Source of the DNA: Andrena cerasifolii
Taxonomy: Eukaryota > Arthropoda > Insecta > Hymenoptera > Andrenidae
Assembly: GCF_050908995.1 (NCBI RefSeq)
Contig: NC_135121.1
Span: forward strand, 8,494,001-8,558,000
DNA: 64,000 bases
Reading direction: 5' to 3'
Under the pieces are notes generated by a model. It made no database searches. It saw only the letters and a program-made list of their open reading frames with translations, and was not told where the DNA came from. Of this stretch, positions 1-10,616 are shown in pieces. A program made the position numbers and the translations under genes. The first letter of the stretch is position 1. Every line of letters begins with the position of its first letter.

Positions 1-117
1 CTCCGTCAAGCAGGGGATCAATGCATCTTCTTTGGGAATTGTCCGCGACGCGCGTTGTTAACGTTAATGACACCCTACATGCTTTTTTTATACCCTGCAT
101 GTTCTTTCAGAAGAACG
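1..117. other. Left flank, no gene seen
   Basis: Short stretch before the first transposon. It contains two similar copies of a motif reading ACCCTRCATG, at about 71-80 and 92-101. No coding potential was recognised. Confidence 0.5.
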
Positions 118-330
118 TTAATCCTTTAGCGCCCAGACACTTTTCCCGGCGAAAAAGGAAATGATTTCTTGCGATTAGTTAACTGAAAAATGGTCCCGAT
201 ACACGCGCTTCATCGTTCTTTTCCCAAAATAGCCAGTGGAAATATGGAGTAAAATGTGGCTCAATATTTAAAATACAAAATTTGTGCTTTAAATGCATGT
301 TTACTATAATGCGTAAGAGATCTTAAAAGT

Positions 331-406
331 ATAAATGAATAAAACACGAGTATATATTTTCTTAACATTTCTAAATGATATAAGTACTCGTGTTTTATTC
401 ATTTAT
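331..406. repeat. 22-bp perfect inverted repeat in the piggyBac element
   Basis: Arm 331-352 (begins ATAAATGAATAAAACACGAG) is exactly complementary to 385-406, with a 32-bp loop. It lies just downstream of the transposase stop codon on the minus strand, so it could form a hairpin in the 3' untranslated region. Function unknown. Confidence 0.8.
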
Positions 407-455
407 ATTGTTTAGATGTCTTACAAATGAAAATAAGAATAGGTACATATTTTTG

Positions 456-719
456 TTATAGAATGTATAAACGAAGTACAAAATCTGAATTTTTACTATG
501 GTAATTTACAAAACAATTTCTTTTTGCGCTCGAGCAAAAGTGAACATTGCACTTATAGCACTTTGATTGAATGTGGCCAGAAGGGCAAAGTTTACAGCGC
601 TGTCTGTCATCGCTGAACGCATTGTCGAAGCGTTGTAGATCTGAGGGTTCAGAATTAGAAGTCGACTCTTGCCGTGACTTCTTTGGTGGTGGAGCATTTA
701 CCGGTGGACGTCCGCGCAA
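456..719 (-). pseudogene. piggyBac transposase C-terminal fragment (cysteine-rich domain)
   Basis: The 87-codon open frame encodes the end of a piggyBac transposase. A basic linker with RGRPP and PPPKKSR is followed by a cysteine/histidine cluster reading CKLCPSGHIQSKCYKCNVHF and then further Cys residues and a final YH. This CxxC...KCxxC...C...C...H spacing is that of the cysteine-rich domain that binds the transposon ends in piggyBac proteins. The frame is closed by a stop just upstream, and the DDE catalytic core that should precede it is absent between here and the right end of the element. The frame begins at TTG, not ATG, as expected for an internal fragment. I see no sign that it is expressed as a host gene. 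It is a remnant inside a TTAA-flanked element. Confidence 0.82.
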
Positions 720-973
720 TAGAAGACATTATACGAATGAAAAAATTTCGCTTTTTTAATCCGTAGGGTAAAGTAGCCGAATAAGAGACCCATTTCTTAA
801 AAACATTATAACTCTTGACTAAGCACAGTTTTATTAAAATTCAATTTACGTTTTAAAAGTAGAATTTGTATTCTTTAGCAACCTACTGAAAAGTACTATA
901 ACAAAGCTTCGGTTTCTTCATAATAAAATAAAAACGAAAGCCTTTCAAATACCGAAATAAAAAAATGGGTTCC

Positions 974-1000
974 GCGCCCAGTGTGACGTGTACGTCACAC
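974..1000. repeat. Palindromic ACGT motif resembling the right end of the element
   Basis: GCGCCCA at 974-980 is followed by a near-palindrome GTGTGACGTGTACGTCACAC (981-1000). The right terminus carries the same arrangement in the opposite orientation (about 1335-1360: TGTGACGTATACGTCGCAC next to GGGCGC). The two form an inverted pair about 340 bp apart, like a subterminal repeat or transposase-binding site. Confidence 0.65.
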
Positions 1001-1371
1001 GAACTTCAACATGCAATTACAAACTGAAAATCGATCAAATCAAACTTTACAAGTAATTTTATTTTAGTATAACAATTAATTTACACGTATCTACCAAATA
1101 AAATTTAAAAATAATAATTTTACTTTTAACTTATTAAAGAAAACAAGAGCAATATTTCAGGACATCGAGCAATGTCCAACATGCATTCGCCAGAAACGTT
1201 TTCATGGTTACTGTAAGCATTATTTACAGCGGTAAATGCATCAGTGGCTTGCCTCTCGGAGCCACTTAGAGAACTGAACCGTTTTGGGACCCAAAATTAT
1301 TAACTATCGATTTTTTTTATACGTCTGAAAATGATGTGACGTATACGTCGCACCGGGCGCTAAAGAGTTAA

Positions 1372-3778
1372 GTATAGAAATACCTCTCGCATGTTAATAC
1401 GCGCCACTCTATTATTTATCCCTTTTGAACTGGTGCCACGAGCCGAACAAAAATAATGGGAAAACAGCAGCCCTTCGGAAGTCGACAGCGAAAAACAATT
1501 GCCACCACGACTCGCGAAGTAGAACGTTACGCGACCTGCAGCCCGGCTGCAACTGTCGCGATGCAATTTTCGCCCTGGCCAGAAGAGAACTCTTGCCAGC
1601 GCGTTGCACTCGCGGCTAGAGTCGAATTCGGCCCCGTGGCCGTCGCATCTATCTGTGACATTGAGTGACACGTTTAGCGCGCGTCCGTTTTATTACGCGT
1701 CCCTCCCTCCTCGCGATATCCCCTGGCCGTGGCTCCCCGTCCAATTTCATCGTACAATAAAACACGCGGCGACAAATTCGCCGCCCGGCAATCACGATCG
1801 AAACCGAGCGGCCAGGCAGTCAGAAACCCCGCCGCGCCCGAGAGCGGCCAGCGACGATGACGACGCGACTTCGTGGTCCACGCGTCACTCCCTGGCATTA
1901 ATTTCCCATAAAACCGTCGATGATTCCAGCCGCGGCCGCGAATATGATTTACGCCGGCCGTTTCCATCGCCGGACACTCACCTAATCACGAAGCAGCGCG
2001 TGTTTTGTAACGCTAGTAGAGGTCCGAGCGGAGGGAAGCGGGATCCCGAGTAGACTTTCAGATCTCTCCCAAGCCAACGTCCAATATTGATCCCGTCGAG
2101 GAGCAGGGATCGATGATACAGCAAGGAAAAAAGTTCAGAGTACGGAGCAGAAGCGACGGGAGGCTTAAAGCCAAAAAGGGCAACGCACAAAAAGCCAGTT
2201 GCCGCTCGCCTTTTGGACGCGCCGCGTTATTTAGTGGCGAGTCTCGTCTGAACTCGCTTAAGTGCTCCGGTGACTTACATCCCTCTGGGGCAAGGGCGCG
2301 CTAAGGGGGCGTGACCGTGTGCTATCCCGCCAGGGCTCGGGCATACAATGGAAAGTTTGTCGAAAACGAGAAAGGGCGGTTCGGGCTCGCGTCCATCCGA
2401 TGGAACAACGAATAAATTTCCTCGGTCACGTGAAAGTCAGAGCTACTCCTCACAGAAGATTTTTGGTATCAGTACCCTCATTTAAGAGACGAACAGAAAT
2501 GTGCAGGTGGAATGGTCAGTTTAACTACCAGTGTCTGGTTAAACATTTTGTTCAAGGGAAGCATCTCTGGACCTCTCTAACCGACTAGAAACTGTAAGAT
2601 GAATTTTATAAGTAATTATTCAGTTACCTAATTGATCGCAGAAGCAAGTCTGAAGACGTATTAAAGTTGTGAAAACAAACAAATGTCGGTCGTCAATACG
2701 AGCCACTTGACGGCATACCTATGTTTGATAGCTTGATTACATAGCTTGACTGAGAACCCTATTCGCAGAGCTACGGCGTTCCGCTCTTGTTCCGTGCATT
2801 CGTCAATAAGAGTACAATCGGGAAGCGAGCGAGTGGTGACATGTACGTATACATATGCACTCTATGACTCTAGACGAGACTCGCGTGTTTACTCTCCCAC
2901 GTTTTTTTCGACGTCCTTGTCCCGGCGCTCGGGGCGTGTTTACTTTAACACCTGGCTGAGCTGACCTACTTCTCCGATTTCGCTGACCATGCATGTAGAG
3001 CGAGTGGAACAGAAATAGGGAAGTGGGTCAGAAGATGCAGGTGTCAAGGTAAACAAGTTTCGAGCGTTCGAGGCAAGGCCGTGGAAAAAAAACGTGGGAA
3101 AACAAGGAGTCTCGACTTAGGGTCGTACCGAGTATCTCACCGCTCGCTCGCTTCCCCATTGATGCCACGTAAGAGTGCGGACGATCCTAAAGCGAGACGC
3201 CACATACGCAAGCCCGGGCCTTTCTGCTCTATCGCTGCAGCCACTTAACTGCTGAATTGACGACTTCACTATACCTCTAGCCTCTATCACCGAAGCATAT
3301 ACCTACGCGCGCCGTATGGAACAGCGCGGAGCAGTATCGGGTGCGCTACCTCGAATCTCAAGGGTGCTTGGTCAGAAAACAGCACAGTACCGACTCCGGG
3401 TGGGTAGTTACGATCAACCGGCCCAGCGAAGCATCGCTGGCGATACATCATCCGGAGGGCGCTTATCTCTCCCGGATCTGCTATCTCGTTGGACCCCCGT
3501 AACCATCGAACAATGCCCCGCACGATACACCCTTGGCTGGCTGGAGATCGCTGGCGATCGCGACTAACCGCCACCCGTTTTCTGCCATTAAAATTTTTGC
3601 GACACACGCGATTCGTGGTTGCCCGCGGAGGAAAGGACTACAAGAAAAAGAGATGTCCTTCGCATCGACGAGAAAAAGGGGAGGTTTCTTCATAGACGTG
3701 TCAACCGGAGGGGCGTTCAAAGATGTCCCCGAAGGAATCTAACACGCGCAAGCACGCTGGGAACCTCAATTATATCAC
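1372..3778. other. GC-rich intergenic or intronic DNA
   Basis: About 2.4 kb of CpG-rich sequence without a recognisable gene. Open frames (for example 1604-2053) exist in several frames at once and their translations are arginine/proline-rich with no domain. About 2590-2760 is more AT-rich but shows no inverted ends. No RNA gene was recognised. Confidence 0.5.
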
Positions 3779-4067
3779 AGTTTTCCGATTTTGTGTTATA
3801 ACTCGTGAACTGTAAAATAATTTCTTCGCCAAATGATAGATCTAATTAAAAGAAGGAACTTTTGACTTGAAACTTTTATTCTCTCTCTTACAGTTCGCGA
3901 GTTATAATACAAAATCGGAAAATAGCCGAATTTTCAGGGGTTAATTTCACTCCCTTCGAGTGAATTCGGGCAGGAAACCAAAATTTCGTTGTAATCAAGT
4001 GGAAATCCCCTACATATTAACGAAGTTTCAGAATTTTTTTAATTTTCGCGTTTGGGATCTTCCCTTG
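3779..4067. mobile_element. Half copy of the CAAGGGAAGATCCC foldback family
   Basis: This piece matches the right two-thirds of the complete element at 26448-26877. It shares the internal palindrome (a TATAACTCGYGAACTGTAAAAT segment and its partner ACAGTYYGCGAGTTATAA), the GAATTTTCAGGGGTTAATTTC segment, and the right end TTTGGGATCTTCCCTTG. The left terminal part is missing, so the copy is truncated. It abuts a pogo-like terminus to its right. Confidence 0.75.
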
Positions 4068-4084
4068 TAAGTAGGTACCCACAA

Positions 4085-4530
4085 ACAATTGAATGTAAAA
4101 CTGATTTGTAGAGTTTAGTTTTTATACCAAACATAATGCTTATGGTTATTATATTGTTTTGGTTTTCTTTTAAAGATAATACATTTTTGTTGATCCGATT
4201 CTTCATAAATAAACATTATTAATAAAATTCTGTTTTATTTCATTAGAAAATGAAATATTTCATTAAAAGGCAACTCTTATATCTTAGGAACAACTTACCC
4301 CAATGCGATAACAACTTGCCCCATAAAGGGGTAAGAAGTTCCGCTTCGACCAGCCACAAATAAATTACCTTTTATGAAAAACCCATTACAATATATTAAT
4401 CACAAGCTTAAAATCATAAAATATAATAAATTTAACAAAAAATTAGTCAATAGCGAAGAGAATAACTACATTATTTTCCAGTAATTTTTTATGTTTTATC
4501 GAAATCGGATCTTTTAGCCCCGGTCTCCCC
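4085..4530. mobile_element. Element with pogo-like terminus GGGGAGACCGGGGC (left boundary unclear)
   Basis: The right end, read as reverse complement, is GGGGAGACCGGGGCTAAAAG and abuts TA (4531-4532). Further inside are two copies of a motif GGGGYAAGTTGTT (about 4301-4326 on the minus strand) and AT-rich sequence with no open frame. The same terminal block starts the element at 62276, and a relative starts the one at 25620. I cannot see a matching left end, which may have been lost at the junction with the foldback fragment. The start coordinate is approximate. Confidence 0.6.
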
Positions 4531-4532
4531 TA

Positions 4533-5771
4533 TACGAGAGTTTTCGAGCGGAAGAAACGGCGTCCATCAGAGGCAGAGGACGATGATCTATCCGCCGACA
4601 CCGACGGTTCCCAGTGGCATGCCCTAATACGAGCAAGCGGAAACACCGACAATCAGCGTGTCGCGGCAGCGAAGAGCGCATAAGGGGCCCGTTCGAACGG
4701 CGCGATTCGAAAGCTACCTGGAATCCGCGACAGCCGTCTAATCAGCGCGGCGCGATTATTATCTCCATTTTAAGCGGACGCGCAACGGGCCGCGGCTCGG
4801 CGCGGCGCGGCGCATACAGGAGGCCATATACAAGCGCCTAATATGGCGGTCCGTCTCATTGGCTGCCTTAGGTGGATACAGATCGTTCGTTGCCGCATCT
4901 CCCGGCGGAGCAGGCCGCTTCGAAAGCGCGAGGAGAGCCGCCTTAGCACGCCGGCCCGGCATACGTGTTCACCTCCGCGAAGGTGGGAGAGAGGTGCTGA
5001 ACATCGGAGGGGAGGATGGGGAGGAAAGAAGATAGGGGAGGGCTGCTGGCGCGGCTGGGATGGAGGCAGCATTCCATCAAACCAGACTCCATCTTACGTA
5101 CGTCTAACCCCCAGGCAACCGTGTATCTCCTCTCTATCTCTTTCCCTCCTCCCCTTCCCCCGACCCCTCCTGCTCCCACCCGGCTCGATTCGAGATCGAA
5201 CGCGGCCTCATACGCGAGCGCCGTCGCGTTTTTTACGAACACCGTGCAAAATCCGCGCGCGAGATCAAGGGACGCCGATCAGGAGTGCCGAAGACACGCG
5301 AGTCGCGGGAATTAGCCTCCTATTGTTTTCGTTCGCTGGAAAGCGGCTTGGCGAGCGTTCGGCGTCAAGGGGCACGCTAATGAAATCGTCGGCGATGTAA
5401 TTAATACACCTTTTGGTGAGAGGATCGGTGAAATAGGGCAACGGTGTATCTGGGAGCTTTTAGCGATGTCTGAAGAGTGATCAGGTCTCTTCGAGGACGA
5501 GAAAGTCGACGACGGGAGGGCGAATGGGCGCGTTGACGTGTCCCGATGGATGCACTTTTAACGGCACGAAAATAGCGGCAAAAACGCGGCATTCGGCTCC
5601 GTGTAGCCGTGGGGAGAGCAAGAGAAGGCTCATCGCAGACAAAACAGCAGCAGCTGCGGCGAAAACGACAGCGTTGTAAACGGCCACGACGAAGAGGAGT
5701 CGGTACCGAATTTCGTTCCCTTCTTTCATCGACGTTTCACTCCGAGGACCGAGTTTCAAAGTGGCCCTAGA
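4533..5771. other. GC-rich intergenic DNA
   Basis: CpG-rich sequence, including a GGCGCGGCGCGGCGC run near 4797-4812, with no recognised gene. The open frame 4843-5400 is low in complexity and overlaps frames on the other strand. It contains a purine tract followed by a pyrimidine tract, listed separately. Confidence 0.5.
4978..5184. repeat. Purine tract then pyrimidine tract
   Basis: About 4978-5042 is nearly all G/A on the plus strand, and about 5125-5184 is nearly all C/T. Such a pair could form an imperfect stem or triplex. The same layout recurs several times in the window. Confidence 0.6.
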
Positions 5772-5773
5772 TA

Positions 5774-6379
5774 GTCCAGTGAAATTAGACGGAAATCTGC
5801 CCAATGTACGGAATAATTCCCACCAAACTAAATTTTGGTATGGGCCTTTATTTGGTCGTTTTAAACAATATGTCAAAAGTCTCCATCGATCCGACTGCCG
5901 CTAAAAATTTTACAGAGGATTGAAAAAAACAATAGTTTTTCGCAAATATCTCGTTATCTAGCAGTTTTGCGACAAAATAGTTATTATATAATTTATAGCC
6001 TAGGAAATTCTCTACAAAAAAGGTCCTATGAGTTTTTTTCGAAGGAGTAATGAGAACGTCAGTACTCTACTTCCGAGGTGGTGTGGAAATGAGTGTATTA
6101 TCCCTCATAAGCGAAGCTAAAAAAACTCATAGGACCATTTTTGTTGAGAATTTCCTAGGCTATAAATTGTATAATAACTATTTTCGTCACAAAACTGTTA
6201 TCTAGCAGTAACGAGATATTCGCGAAAAACAGTTTTTTTTCAACCCACTGTAAAATTTTTAGCGACGGTCAGATCGATGGCGACTTTTGACGTATTGTTT
6301 AAAACGACCAAATAAAAGCCCATACCAAAATTTAGCTTGGTGAGATTTATTGCGAAGACAGATCCTAACTTCACTGGAC
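5774..6379. mobile_element. Foldback element with TA flanks, ends GTCCAGTGAA
   Basis: The two halves are near-perfect reverse complements over roughly 250 bp each: left arm about 5774-6045, right arm about 6118-6379. The termini read GTCCAGTGAA on both sides and sit between TA dinucleotides (5772-5773 and 6380-6381). Matching internal blocks include the ATAGCCTAGGAAATTCTC-type segment near the centre and a CCAAATAAARGCCCATACCA segment near the ends. No coding frame is present. TA flanks fit a Tc1/mariner-type MITE, but the family is not recognised. Confidence 0.82.
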
Positions 6380-6381
6380 TA

Positions 6382-7210
6382 TAGAAAGGCACCTGACTAG
6401 CGCGCGACTCCAAATGCCTCGGCTATCACGCGTCAACGATGAAAGCAAGCTAAAGTGAGAACCATTGCAATTACCCTGATACGCTACCACTCTGCTCTTT
6501 TTCCATTAGCTGTGCCCGGTTATCGTAGTCCAAGTGGCTCCAATGGCCGATTGGCGAATCGCGGTTCGAACGGGGACAGATCTCTGCACTCGTTGAAGCC
6601 GTGGCCGAGTACATGCCAGTCCACGGAACTAGAAGACCCGAGGTCAGGCACAGTCGCAGGGACACGACGACCATATCGACACCGGGCCCCCGCTCGTAAA
6701 CCTAACCCCTTATGGCGGTGGAGTACGGCTCGCACGGCACGTTCGCTATCTCACGAGAGGCCAAAACGAGTGAGCCGCGCGGATGGAGGGAGGGAAGACC
6801 CGTGGCTGGCCGATATGCAGATAGAAGAAGTAGGTGTAGGGTATGTAACGTCGCTCGAGAGAGCCGTTCGCGTGGGCGAGACCTTCCGTTACTTTACGAT
6901 TATTTTACCGCGCTGCCTCGGCTCGATGTCGCCGGGATCGCGGCGAAAAAACGCCGAGGATTCGCCCGTCGCCGCGGGAAGCACGCCGAGGATGATCGTT
7001 TACGACGGATTGGATGTTCCGCTAGACGATCAATATCGTGGCATGGCAAGGTTCATTCGAACGGGGCTAACGGTGGTAAGATGTTTTCCTGGGTAAACTA
7101 CGCTTGGGAAATGCGAAGTGTTATTCACGGGAGTAACTCCGAAATTGTACGGGCTTCCGAGACAGAAATTCGAACTCAATCTGCTATCCAAGTGATCAAT
7201 GCGATCATGT
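6382..7210. other. GC-rich spacer, no gene
   Basis: Two overlapping plus-strand frames (6455-7096 and 6712-7239) run through this spacer in different registers. Neither has a recognisable domain, and the second runs into the adjoining transposon. I read them as chance frames. Confidence 0.45.
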
Positions 7211-7214
7211 TTAA

Positions 7215-7926
7215 GGGATTACCTACCGTCAGGAGGTAGAAAAAGAATCGATTCTTTGGGGACGTACTTTCAGAAAGTACATGCATATTTTTATGCAATG
7301 GTTTTTGTATTCAGATGAGGGGAACTTTAACAGGTTATTATATTATGTTTTGGTATAAAATATTTAGTTATTGCAACATTACAACAGATTTCGCGGAAGC
7401 TGTTTATAGACCGGTGACCACGATTTCTTCAAAACCGCTTCACCAATCTTTCTGAAACTTTGTAGGTTTCTTCTAGACATTCAAATCTAGTCTTTAATCG
7501 AAGCATTTGCTTTTCCAATGCATAGTTTTTATTTTATGGATGAAAAATAAGTGTTTTTTCAACGAAAGTCGATAATTTCACTTTAAATATCTGCCATTTT
7601 GTCCCCGATTAATATTTTATAAAACAGAACGATTAAAGACTAGAGAAACTATTGCACTAACTAAATATTCTTGGTTTTTTTATTTCAGATAACCTAGCTC
7701 CGAATAATGTTGGTCACCGCAAAACGTGTTTCTAAAAACAGCTTCCGGGAAATCAGTTGTAATTGTGCAATAACTAAATATTTTTAAACCAAAACATAAT
7801 ATAATAACCTGTTAATGTGTCCCTTGTCTGGATACAAAAACCATTACATAAAAATATGCATGTACCTTATGAAATAAATTCCCAAAGAATCGATTCTTTT
7901 TCTACCTCCTGGCGGTAGGTAACCCC
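7215..7926. mobile_element. TTAA-flanked foldback element
   Basis: TTAA lies on both sides (7211-7214 and 7927-7930). The ends are 46-bp inverted repeats with two mismatches, starting GGGRTTACCTACCG and ending in an AGAATCGATTCTTTGGG block. Complementarity continues inward for about 180 bp, through segments such as AACAGGTTATTATATTATG. The centre (about 7420-7710) is AT-rich and has no open frame. TTAA duplication with GG-starting ends is typical of piggyBac- or Kolobok-type MITEs. Which one is not decided. Confidence 0.85.
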
Positions 7927-7930
7927 TTAA

Positions 7931-9864
7931 GAAATCACCGGTTCACATCCAGGCGCGTTACCCCATTTTCGGATCGAGTCTGTTGAGTGGGAATCGAAAT
8001 AACGAGGCGTTTCAGGTTCCATGGGCGATTACAGCGGGACACGTAATATCGGTTAGAAGGACCAACGAAGTAGGTCGAGAATGGGATCGTAGCGCGTGGA
8101 CAGACGATCGCGCGACCTCGTAAATCAATGGGTTCTCAGATTGCGCCCGCATTAGCGCCGGTTTTACGGCGCACTTGGAGTGGCGTGGATTAACTGTAGA
8201 GCGCCGGCGACCTTCGATCGACGCGATCCTGAAGTGTTGCTCGCGGTCGTTAAGAATTAATGGCCCTTGCCACGTAACGAGAGCGGGATGCGCGAGGAAC
8301 TGTTCAGATTCACGTCGTTTCAGGACGTTGATCCTTGGTGTGTCAACGCTTCAAAAGGTTACGCGGAGCCTATTTTCGACCCGCGACCCCTGGCCTTAGC
8401 GTGATTAATGAACACCAGGAATTCATGCACGTGCCGGTTTCGAGCGGCCGATATCATAAGCTCGGCTGCTTCCTATTGGTTTTCGAGGCCTAACCGCGGT
8501 CGAAAGAACGACCGTGGAAAAATCGTTCGACGGTGGCGGGACTGTTCGGCGAAATGAATATTCCAAGGGTATCGAGGCGTGCTCGACACATTTCCCCGGA
8601 GTTCGCGCGAGATGATGGACCGTGTAAAGCGATCGAAGGGAATTTGCATCGAGTTTCAGCGCGGCAATTTGTACCGTCGCGAATAACTGCGCGGAGAATG
8701 CGAAAAGAGCGACGGGCGAAGGCAACGACGACTCCGTCTCGTCCTCCTGCCCGTGTATGTAAATGTGCGGAGGCACCTGCAGTGATAAATTGATTATCCC
8801 TCTCCTCGAACCCATTCCTCGCCCCTCGGTGCCGCTCGAGGGCCATCGCACAACGCGCGGCTGCCCGATCGGCCGGAGACTGGATCGCATTATAATAAAT
8901 ACATAATATCGGTACTTTACATGTTGCGCGCGGCCAGAGGCTCGAGGAACGCGGTAAGTGGTGGCCCCGAGCGAGGTCCCTGCAATTTTGAGAATTTTTT
9001 ACGCCGCCTACGATGCAACGCTCGCAGATATAAATATTGAGTGCCCCAGATGGCGGCTTTCTTCCATCACCACGCCCCCGATATTCTGGATTACTTTAAC
9101 GCTGTATATTAATACCAAAGCTGGATAAAAGTGGAGCGCTGCGATATTTCACCGATATTGGAATCTTTATTATTAGATATCCTCGCGGTGCAAAGGCGAG
9201 ACTCGCGTACCATCGAGATTGTTTTCCGGTGCACCGGGTAGACGCGTGCAAGACAGATAAAAGGAAGAAATCGCATTGTTTCTCTCGCCGTGGCAATCTG
9301 CTGGAGCCCTCCACTCGAGCCTTCTCATTCGCCCTTCTACCGCGTCTGGTCCCATCGTCCAGCTCCTCCTCTCCTCCACGTCGGGTCTCGTCGAGTGCTT
9401 GGACTTCTCTCAACCACCCTCGAATCGACCCTCGGAGTAGCAGCGGAAACCCCCCAGGTCGTGCACGCACCCTCGAAACTCCGACAATTAGTTTCCCATT
9501 GACCTATACCGCGGACCCCTTCACGGCGCGCCTCGCGAAAGAATTAAACCAGAACAACAAACAAACAGAAGAGCGATTACTCGTTGGGGGAGCGATGTTT
9601 GGGCGAAACACTGGCGAGGAGTCGTAAGAGTTTGCGCGCGTTAGCTTACAACGTCGGAATAACACTCGTGGTGGGTTCGGAGCATCATTTCACGCTTGCC
9701 TTGGAAGAGGACTCGTTACTGTATCGATGCGTGTAACTATCGATAAGGGGTCAAGCGTGCCTTTGAAGCAGGTTAGAATTTATGGGACTTAGACTCTGAT
9801 GGAATTACAGCTAAATGAAGAAAAATAGAACTGTAGTCGAAGAGAGGACCTCGCGCATGTGGTG
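7931..9864. other. GC-rich intergenic or intronic DNA
   Basis: About 1.9 kb without a recognisable gene. Overlapping frames on both strands at 8423-8890 and 9096-9627 have no domain. A pyrimidine-rich stretch lies near 9350-9390. Confidence 0.5.
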
Positions 9865-9868
9865 TTAA

Positions 9869-10616
9869 GGTGAATGTACCAATTTCTGCTCATTTCGTAT
9901 TTTTCTTATTATTATAAGCGTTTCGTTTGTACTATAGGTGCAACAAAGTAATTCTAAATTATTTGAACATTTACACGAGTGTTGTACGACCTTGGGGCTA
10001 ATCAAAGTGCAGCACAAGCAACGAAAAACTTTAAAACGAGAGACTCATGATTTTTCAGGAACAGGAGAGTCACTATTTGTATTTGATAATTGGGCAGAAA
10101 ATAGGTTTTGCAGTAAAAGTTCTTATTTAATAACAAAAACAGACACCGTATTGTGCTCTGGATGTAGATTTTGTACTATTTTTGATTATTTTAAGTAGAA
10201 AACAGGTGATTAGGTTTAGGGTCAAGTGAATCACCGTCGTGTCCGAATTTCTACTCACCAAAAGTTTAGCAATATAACCTGACAATTCAATATATGCTGT
10301 AACCTCTACTTCTATTCGAAGGCATTTTATTTTTTGTTTATCATTATTTTATGCTTTACTGTTACGTTATATTTTAACCTGAAAAGGCAACATATTATGT
10401 GAGCAGAAACTGGTACAAATGGTGAATATATTATATTTAATTACAAATTACTAATAGTTAAACATCTTGAAATATCTTTCTTAAATAGTTTCTCAATTGG
10501 TTGATTTATTATTAATGAATTAATCAATTACTCTGCAAATTTTGGATAACAAACAAATTTTTTACACCTTTATGACGAGTAACCTCTTAAATGAGCTAGA
10601 AATTGGGACATTCACC
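9869..10616. mobile_element. TTAA-type element, ends GGTGAATGT
   Basis: The left end follows TTAA (9865-9868) and reads GGTGAATGTACCAATTTCTG. The right end, reverse complemented, reads GGTGAATGTCCCAATTTCTA and is followed by TTAG (10617-10620), a one-base variant of the expected TTAA. A second, partial copy in opposite orientation is at 29249-29490. It shares the right-hand 250 bp, including the CACATAATATGTTSCCTTTT segment. The element is 748 bp and holds an open frame at 9938-10198. The superfamily is undecided (TTAA-targeting: Kolobok or piggyBac type). Confidence 0.8.
9938..10198 (+). pseudogene. Unidentified 86-codon frame in the TTAA element
   Basis: The frame begins with GTG directly after a pyrimidine-rich stretch ending in TATAG, which looks like a 3' splice site. 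It may therefore be an internal exon rather than a start. The product has several Cys and His residues (LHECC near the start, CSGCRFC near the end) and a stretch FSGTGESLFVFDNW, and it ends in YFK. I do not recognise the family. Being inside a TTAA-flanked element, it is most simply a remnant of that element's protein. No catalytic motif is visible, and no homologous stretch remains in the partial copy at 29249, which lacks this part. Confidence 0.4.

Larger units (their letters stand above)
122..1367. mobile_element. piggyBac-like element, internally deleted
   Basis: Both ends abut TTAA (118-121 and 1368-1371), the target duplication of piggyBac elements. The terminal inverted repeats share the core CTTTAGCGCCC: left end at 124-134, right end as its reverse complement at about 1355-1365. 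Inside, on the minus strand, is the cysteine-rich C-terminus of a piggyBac transposase (456-719). The catalytic part is gone, so this 1246-bp copy cannot be autonomous. The interior is AT-rich and also holds a 22-bp perfect inverted repeat and a palindromic motif. The family call rests on the TTAA flanks, the matching ends and the protein remnant together. Confidence 0.88.

Noticed and set aside
4843..5400. 185-codon plus-strand frame starting with ATG
   Set aside because: Arginine/proline-rich translation across purine and pyrimidine tracts, with frames open on both strands. Typical chance frame in GC-rich DNA.
6455..7096. 213-codon plus-strand frame, the longest in the left half
   Set aside because: No domain or repeat structure, overlaps another frame in a different register, and composition explains its length.
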